Below are positions 60,359-64,000 of a stretch of 64,000 nucleotides of DNA, in pieces (within the stretch, counting starts at the first letter, position 1; each line of letters begins with the position of its first letter). The notes beneath the pieces were generated by a model. The model ran no database searches and was not told the DNA's origin. It worked only from the letters and a program-made list of their open reading frames with translations. Made by a program: the position numbers and the translations under genes. The stretch is from Pseudonocardia benzenivorans CB1190 (GTDB taxonomy: Bacteria > Actinomycetota > Actinomycetes > Mycobacteriales > Pseudonocardiaceae). The stretch is from the NCBI RefSeq assembly GCF_000196675.2, contig NC_015312.1:4960001-5024000 (forward strand), read 5' to 3'.

Positions 60359-61420
60359 TTACTCGGCGAGCAGCTCCCGCAGCAGCGAGCCGACGATCTC
60401 GTCCTCGATGAGGAAGCCGTCGTGACCGTAGGGGGTGTCGATCACCTGCAGCCGCGCCCCCGGGATGCCCTCGGCCAGCTCGATCTGCTGTTCCAGCGGG
60501 TAGAGCCGGTCGGAGTTCACCCCGGCGACGTACGTCGTCGCCCGCACCCGGCGCAGCGCCGCCGCGACGCCCCCACGGTCGCGCCCGACGTCGTGGGCGT
60601 TCATCAGCTCGGTGAGCCGGACGTAGGACGCCGCGTCGAAGCGCGCCACCAGCTTGTCGGCGTGGTGGTCCAGGTAGGACTCGACGGAGTAGCGGCCGCC
60701 GCGCCAGGGGTCCTCGCCGGGCTGCGCCTCGCGGCCGAACCGGCTGGCGAGCTCGAAGCCGCTGCGGTAGCTCAGGTGCGCGATCCGGCGCGCGACGCCG
60801 AGCCCCGCGTGCGGGCCCTTGCCCGGCGGGAGGTCGTGATAGTCGCCGCCGTTCCAGCCCGGGTCGGCCCGGATCGCGGCCAGCTGCGGCGCGGCCCACC
60901 CGATCTGGTCGGCCGAGGTGGCGGCGGGTGCGGCCAGGACGAACAGCCTGCGCACCCGGTCGGGCTCGCACGCCGCCCACTCCAGCGCCCGCATGCCGCC
61001 CATCGAACCGCCGATGACGCAGGCCCAGGCGTCGATCCCGAGCGCGTCGGCCAGCACGACCTCCGCGGCGACGGTGTCGCGCGCGGTCACCAGCGGGAAC
61101 CGGCTGCCCCACGGCACCCCGTCGGACGCGGTCGACGACGGCCCGGTCGTCCCCTGGCAGCCGCCGATCACGTTGGGCGCCACCACGAACCACTCGGCCG
61201 GGTCGAGCGCGCGGCCCGGCCCGACGAGCGCCTCCCACCAGCCTGCGGTGGGGTGCCCGGGCTCGGCCGGGCCGGCGACGTGGCTGTCGCCGGTGAGGGC
61301 GTGCAGCACGAGCACCGCGTTGGACCGCGTCGGGTTCAGCGTCCCCCAGGTCTCGTAGGCGAGGCGGACGCCGGGCAGCTCGCCACCCGCCTCCAGGCGG
61401 AGCGCACCGGGCAGCTCCAC
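60359..61420 (-). CDS. metX: Homoserine O-acetyltransferase
   Basis: 353 aa from the first in-frame canonical start, a GTG at 61420. The frame continues open upstream with a conserved-looking stretch (LPPASGAWREGDAPGRRQWV), so translation may begin earlier; the only candidate is a CTG at 61513 overlapping the metY stop. Alpha/beta hydrolase: nucleophile Ser in IGGSMGGMRALEW, oxyanion region VLHALTGDSHVAGPAEPGHPT (core HALTGDSH), Asp in NSDRLYPLEQQ and His in YGHDGFLIEDE. It makes O-acetylhomoserine for MetY. Confidence 0.93.
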   Translation of the reverse strand: MELPGALRLEAGGELPGVRLAYETWGTLNPTRSNAVLVLHALTGDSHVAGPAEPGHPTAGWWEALVGPGRALDPAEWFVVAPNVIGGCQGTTGPSSTASDGVPWGSRFPLVTARDTVAAEVVLADALGIDAWACVIGGSMGGMRALEWAACEPDRVRRLFVLAAPAATSADQIGWAAPQLAAIRADPGWNGGDYHDLPPGKGPHAGLGVARRIAHLSYRSGFELASRFGREAQPGEDPWRGGRYSVESYLDHHADKLVARFDAASYVRLTELMNAHDVGRDRGGVAAALRRVRATTYVAGVNSDRLYPLEQQIELAEGIPGARLQVIDTPYGHDGFLIEDEIVGSLLRELLAE

Positions 61421-61509
61421 CCACTGACGACGGCCGGGGGCGTCCCCCTCCCGCCAGGCACCGCTGGCGGGAGGGAGGACGTCGGGATTCGCGGTGATCG
61501 TGACCTCGC

Positions 61510-62823
61510 TCAGGCGCCCTTGGCCGCGCGGAAGCCCGCGTCGAGGTCGGCCTTGATGTCCTCGATGCCCTCGAGGCCGACGGACAGCCGGATCAGGCCG
61601 GGGCCGACACCCGTCGACAGCTGCTCCTCGCCGGAGAGCTGGCTGTGGGTGGTGCTGGCCGGGTGGATGACCAGGCTGCGCACGTCGCCGATGTTGGCGA
61701 GGTGGCTGTGCAGCTCCAGCGCGTCGACGAACCGCTTGCCCGCCTCGACGCCGCCCCGGATGTCGAACGCGACGACCGCGCCCGCACCCTTGGGCAGGTA
61801 CTTCTGCTGCGCCGCGTGCCAGGGGCTCGACGGCAGACCGGCGTAGTAGACGGTCTCGACCTCGTCGCGCGCCTCGAGCCACTCCGCGACGGCCTGCGCG
61901 TTCTGCACGTGCCGCTCCAGGCGCAGCGACAGCGTCTCGATGCCCTGGATGATCAGGAAGCTGTTGAGCGGGGCGATGGCCGGGCCGACGTCGCGCAGCA
62001 GCTGGACCCGCAGCTTGATCAGGAACGACAGCGGGCCGAGCGCCTCCCAGTAGTTGAGGCCGTGGTAGCTCGGGTCGGCCGTCGTCAGACCCGGGTACTT
62101 GTCGGCGTGCGCACCCCAGTCGAAGTTACCGGAGTCGACGACGATGCCGCCGATCGACGTGCCGTGGCCGCCGAGGAACTTCGTCAGCGAGTGGACGACG
62201 ATGTCGGCGCCGTGCTCGATCGGGCGCGACAGGTACGGCGTCGGGACCGTGTTGTCGACGATCAGCGGGACGCCCGCCTCGTGGGCGAGGTCGGCCACCA
62301 GCCGGATGTCGAGCACGTTGCTGCGTGGGTTGCCGATCGTCTCGGCGTAGAACGCCTTGGTGTTCGGCCGGACCGCGCGGCGCCACTCGTCGGCGTCGTC
62401 GGGGTCGTCGACGAACGTGACCTCGATGCCGAGCTTGGGCAGCGTGTAGTGGAACAGGTTGTAGGTGCCGCCGTAGAGCGAGGCGCTGGAGACGAAGTGG
62501 TCGCCGGCCTCGGCGACGTTGAGGATCGCGAGGGTCTGCGCGGCCTGGCCCGACGCCAGCGCGACCGCGCCGATGCCGCCCTCGAGCGCGGCGACGCGCT
62601 GCTCGAGCACGTCCTGCGTCGGGTTCATGATCCGGGTGTAGATGTTGCCCAGCTCGGTGAGGCCGAACAGCGCGGCGGCGTGGTCGCTGTCGCGGAAGGT
62701 GTACGAGGTCGTCTGGTAGATCGGGGTCGCCCGGGCGCCGGTGGTGGGGTCCGCGGTGGCACCCGCGTGCACCTGCTTGGTCTCGAAGGACCAGGCGGCG
62801 GTCGGGTCGGTGGGCTCGGTCAC
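61510..62823 (-). CDS. metY: O-acetylhomoserine sulfhydrylase
   Basis: 437 aa, GTG start with CAGGAG about 7 nt upstream. Cys/Met-metabolism PLP enzyme: TKQVHAGATADPTTGARATPIYQTTSYTF (cores KQVHAGATADPTTG and PIYQTTSY), NIYTRIMNPTQDVLEQR (core YTRIMNPTQ), VDNTVPTPYLSRPIEHGADIV (core VDNTVPTPYL), and the PLP Lys in HSLTKFLGGHGTSIGG. It makes homocysteine from O-acetylhomoserine and sulfide. It is transcribed with metX and preceded by a Cys-rich leader peptide. Confidence 0.96.
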   Translation of the reverse strand: MTEPTDPTAAWSFETKQVHAGATADPTTGARATPIYQTTSYTFRDSDHAAALFGLTELGNIYTRIMNPTQDVLEQRVAALEGGIGAVALASGQAAQTLAILNVAEAGDHFVSSASLYGGTYNLFHYTLPKLGIEVTFVDDPDDADEWRRAVRPNTKAFYAETIGNPRSNVLDIRLVADLAHEAGVPLIVDNTVPTPYLSRPIEHGADIVVHSLTKFLGGHGTSIGGIVVDSGNFDWGAHADKYPGLTTADPSYHGLNYWEALGPLSFLIKLRVQLLRDVGPAIAPLNSFLIIQGIETLSLRLERHVQNAQAVAEWLEARDEVETVYYAGLPSSPWHAAQQKYLPKGAGAVVAFDIRGGVEAGKRFVDALELHSHLANIGDVRSLVIHPASTTHSQLSGEEQLSTGVGPGLIRLSVGLEGIEDIKADLDAGFRAAKGA

Positions 62824-62952
62824 GATGACTCTCCTGCGTGAGGGCGGAAACGGATGGGGTCCGGCGGCTGCGCGCCCGGCGGCACGGGTGCGGGTCGGCG
62901 ATCCGTCCGGTGACCTCCTCGGAGCCCGGCGGAGCCGACCCCGGCACCGCGC

Positions 62953-62989
62953 CCCGGCCCGAGGACGCACGGGTCGTCGGCGGGCCGGG
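62953..62989 (-). promoter_or_regulatory. Attenuator-like hairpin directly after the leader peptide
   Basis: Immediately after the leader stop, CCCGGCCCG (62989-62981) pairs with CGGGCCGGG (62961-62953), a perfect 9-bp GC stem with a 19-nt loop. A ribosome stalled on the Cys-Cys codons would cover this region and change folding upstream of metY. Confidence 0.6.
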
Positions 62990-63061
62990 TCAACGGCCGC
63001 AACAGGCCGCGCTCGTCACCCGCATGGTGTCGACATGCAGGCGCGCCACGAGGCAGATCAC
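62990..63061 (-). CDS. Cysteine-rich leader peptide upstream of metYX
   Basis: 23 codons from GTG at 63061 (or 12 codons from ATG at 63025). It contains the HVD-x-MRV-x-SA core seen in actinobacterial sulfur-gene leader peptides and ends SAACCGR, with two consecutive Cys codons (TGT TGC) three and four codons before the stop. A TACGTT box is 6 nt before the GTG, so the message is leaderless. It lies 167 nt upstream of metY. Likely acts in cis as a cysteine sensor, not as a functional protein. Confidence 0.68.
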   Translation of the reverse strand: MICLVARLHVDTMRVTSAACCGR

Positions 63062-63067
63062 CGATCG

Positions 63068-63097
63068 AACGTATCGGGTGCCGCCGCGGGCGCACAA
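63068..63097 (-). promoter_or_regulatory. Predicted leaderless promoter for the leader peptide/metYX
   Basis: On the minus strand, TTGTGC (63097-63092), an 18-nt spacer and TACGTT (63073-63068) precede the GTG at 63061 by 6 nt, so transcription would begin at the leader start codon. Confidence 0.55.
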
Positions 63098-63130
63098 CCG
63101 GGCTCACCCACGTTGGTAGCGTCTCGCGTC

Positions 63131-63877
63131 GTGCTCGTGCTGCTGCCCCCCTCGGAGACCAAGCGCGACGGCGGGGACGGTCCCCCGCTGCGGTTGGACG
63201 CGCTGTCGTTCCCCGAGCTGGGCGGCACGCGCAAGGAGCTGGCCGACGAGCTCGTCGAGCTGGCGGCCGACCCCGCCGCGGCCCGGACCGCGCTCGGGCT
63301 CTCGCCCCGGCAGGACGACGAGATCGCCCGCAACGCCGCCCTGTGGTCCGCACCGACGATGCCGGCACTGCACCGCTACACCGGCGTCCTCTACGACGCC
63401 CTCGACGTGACGACCCTGCGGGGCGCCGCGGCCGCCCGCGCGCGGGCCCGGCTCGCCGTCGGGTCGGCGTTGTTCGGACTGGTCCGGGCCGACGACCCCA
63501 TCCCCGCGTACCGCCTGTCCGCGGGCTCCGCGCTGCCCGCGGGCGGCACGCTCGCCGCGCGCTGGCGGCCCGCGCTCGACCCCGTGCTCGCGGGGCTCGC
63601 CGCCGAGGACCTGGTGGTCGACCTGCGCTCGGGCTCCTACGCGGCACTCGGCCGCGTCCCCGGCGCGGTCACGGTGACCGTGCTGGCCGAGAAGCCCGAC
63701 GGCAGCCGCGGCGTCGTCAGCCATTTCAACAAGGCGCACAAGGGGGCGCTGGCCCGGGTGCTGGCCGGGAGTCGCGCCGAGCCCGCCGACGCCGCGGGGG
63801 TCGCGGCGATCGCGCGGCGGGCCGGGATGCGCGTCGAACGCCGGGGCAGCGCGCTCGAGGTGATCGTCCCGGGGTGA
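63131..63877 (+). CDS. yaaA: YaaA-family peroxide stress protein (UPF0246)
   Basis: 248 aa, GTG start. VLLPPSETKRDGGDGPPL at the N-terminus, LYDALDVTTL, DLRSGSYAALGRVPGAV and the conserved VVSHFNKAHKGALARVL (core HFNKAHKG) define the family. YaaA limits iron-driven peroxide damage in E. coli and binds DNA. TAGCGT lies 8 nt before the start. The last codons (VIVPG) and stop form the first unit of a 14-bp tandem repeat. Confidence 0.93.
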   Translation: MLVLLPPSETKRDGGDGPPLRLDALSFPELGGTRKELADELVELAADPAAARTALGLSPRQDDEIARNAALWSAPTMPALHRYTGVLYDALDVTTLRGAAAARARARLAVGSALFGLVRADDPIPAYRLSAGSALPAGGTLAARWRPALDPVLAGLAAEDLVVDLRSGSYAALGRVPGAVTVTVLAEKPDGSRGVVSHFNKAHKGALARVLAGSRAEPADAAGVAAIARRAGMRVERRGSALEVIVPG

Positions 63878-63915
63878 TCGTCCCGGGGTGATCGTCCTGA
63901 CTTGATCGTTCCGGG
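63860..63915. repeat. 14-bp tandem repeat at the yaaA 3' end (4 units)
   Basis: GTGATCGTCCCGGG occurs twice perfectly (63860-63873, 63874-63887), then GTGATCGTCCTGAC (63888-63901) and TTGATCGTTCCGGG (63902-63915). The first unit encodes the end of YaaA and the second begins inside its stop codon. Confidence 0.88.
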
Positions 63916-63925
63916 TCGGTCGTCG

Positions 63926-63947
63926 CGCGTGTGGTCGACGACACGCG
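63926..63947. terminator. Terminator hairpin after yaaA
   Basis: CGCGTGT (63926-63932) pairs with ACACGCG (63941-63947) around GGTCGACG. It is 48 nt past the yaaA stop and after the 14-bp repeats. Nothing else is seen to the window end. Confidence 0.6.
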
Positions 63948-64000
63948 GGCCCGATGTGTCCGATCCGCGTGATCATCCGGCTAGCGTCGAGCGAGGGCGG

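Noticed and set aside
62824..62989. SAM riboswitch upstream of metY
   Set aside because: No recognisable SAM-I/IV core motifs were found; a leader peptide with Cys codons and a simple hairpin explains the region better.

Overview
The window is about 73% GC with dense, mostly minus-strand genes, GTG starts and ATGA/GTGA stop-start overlaps. Gene content and order (rimP-nusA-ylxR-infB-rbfA-nrnA; truB-ribF-rpsO-pnp-M16 protease-dapB; thyX-dapA-rnj; ftsK; metX-metY) indicate a high-GC actinobacterium, most likely Pseudonocardiales (Pseudonocardia-like). The genus is inferred from gene order and protein style, not from a database comparison. No rRNA, tRNA, CRISPR array or phage module was seen.

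Left end (1-5.8 kb): a partial YceI-domain protein and the FtsK translocase, then a compact redox-type locus. A DUF2249-cupin gene diverges from a four-gene operon (7Fe ferredoxin, Cys-containing winged-helix regulator, small membrane protein, cupin). One near-perfect inverted repeat overlaps both predicted -10 boxes.

Accessory catabolic island (about 5.9-25.9 kb): an intact IS5-family element sits exactly at the stop codon of an isocitrate lyase/PEP mutase-family lyase. Next comes a GntR-led plus-strand operon (HyuA, HyuB, isochorismatase-like hydrolase). Facing it is a long minus-strand run: GntR/UTRA regulator, Dpp-type ABC transporter, three amidase-signature enzymes, an MFS exporter fused in frame to a GatC-like tail, and an AtzG-like small protein. 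The likely task is uptake and stepwise hydrolysis of a cyclic or linear amide; the substrate is unknown. The island lies between rnj and ftsK, which are close neighbours in mycobacteria.

Core chromosome (26-58 kb): RNase J, dapA, thyX, a ribbon-helix-helix/DUF4097 pair with an autoregulatory-looking leaderless promoter, a YcaQ-type glycosylase, EamA and GNAT genes, dapB, M16 peptidase, pnp, rpsO, ribF, truB, MATE, methyltransferase, NrnA-type DHH phosphoesterase, rbfA, DUF503, infB, ylxR, nusA, rimP, a DUF4439 pair, an aminotransferase, YjbQ, a secreted intradiol dioxygenase and proS.

Right end (58.6-64 kb): an unusual protein with four cold-shock domains, a PPOX flavoprotein, then metX-metY. 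metY is preceded by a leaderless Cys-Cys leader peptide and an attenuator-like hairpin. yaaA closes the window.

Recurring themes are leaderless promoters with a TAnnnT box 6-8 nt before the start codon, and tandem duplications at gene 3' ends (thyX, the DinB-like gene, yaaA).
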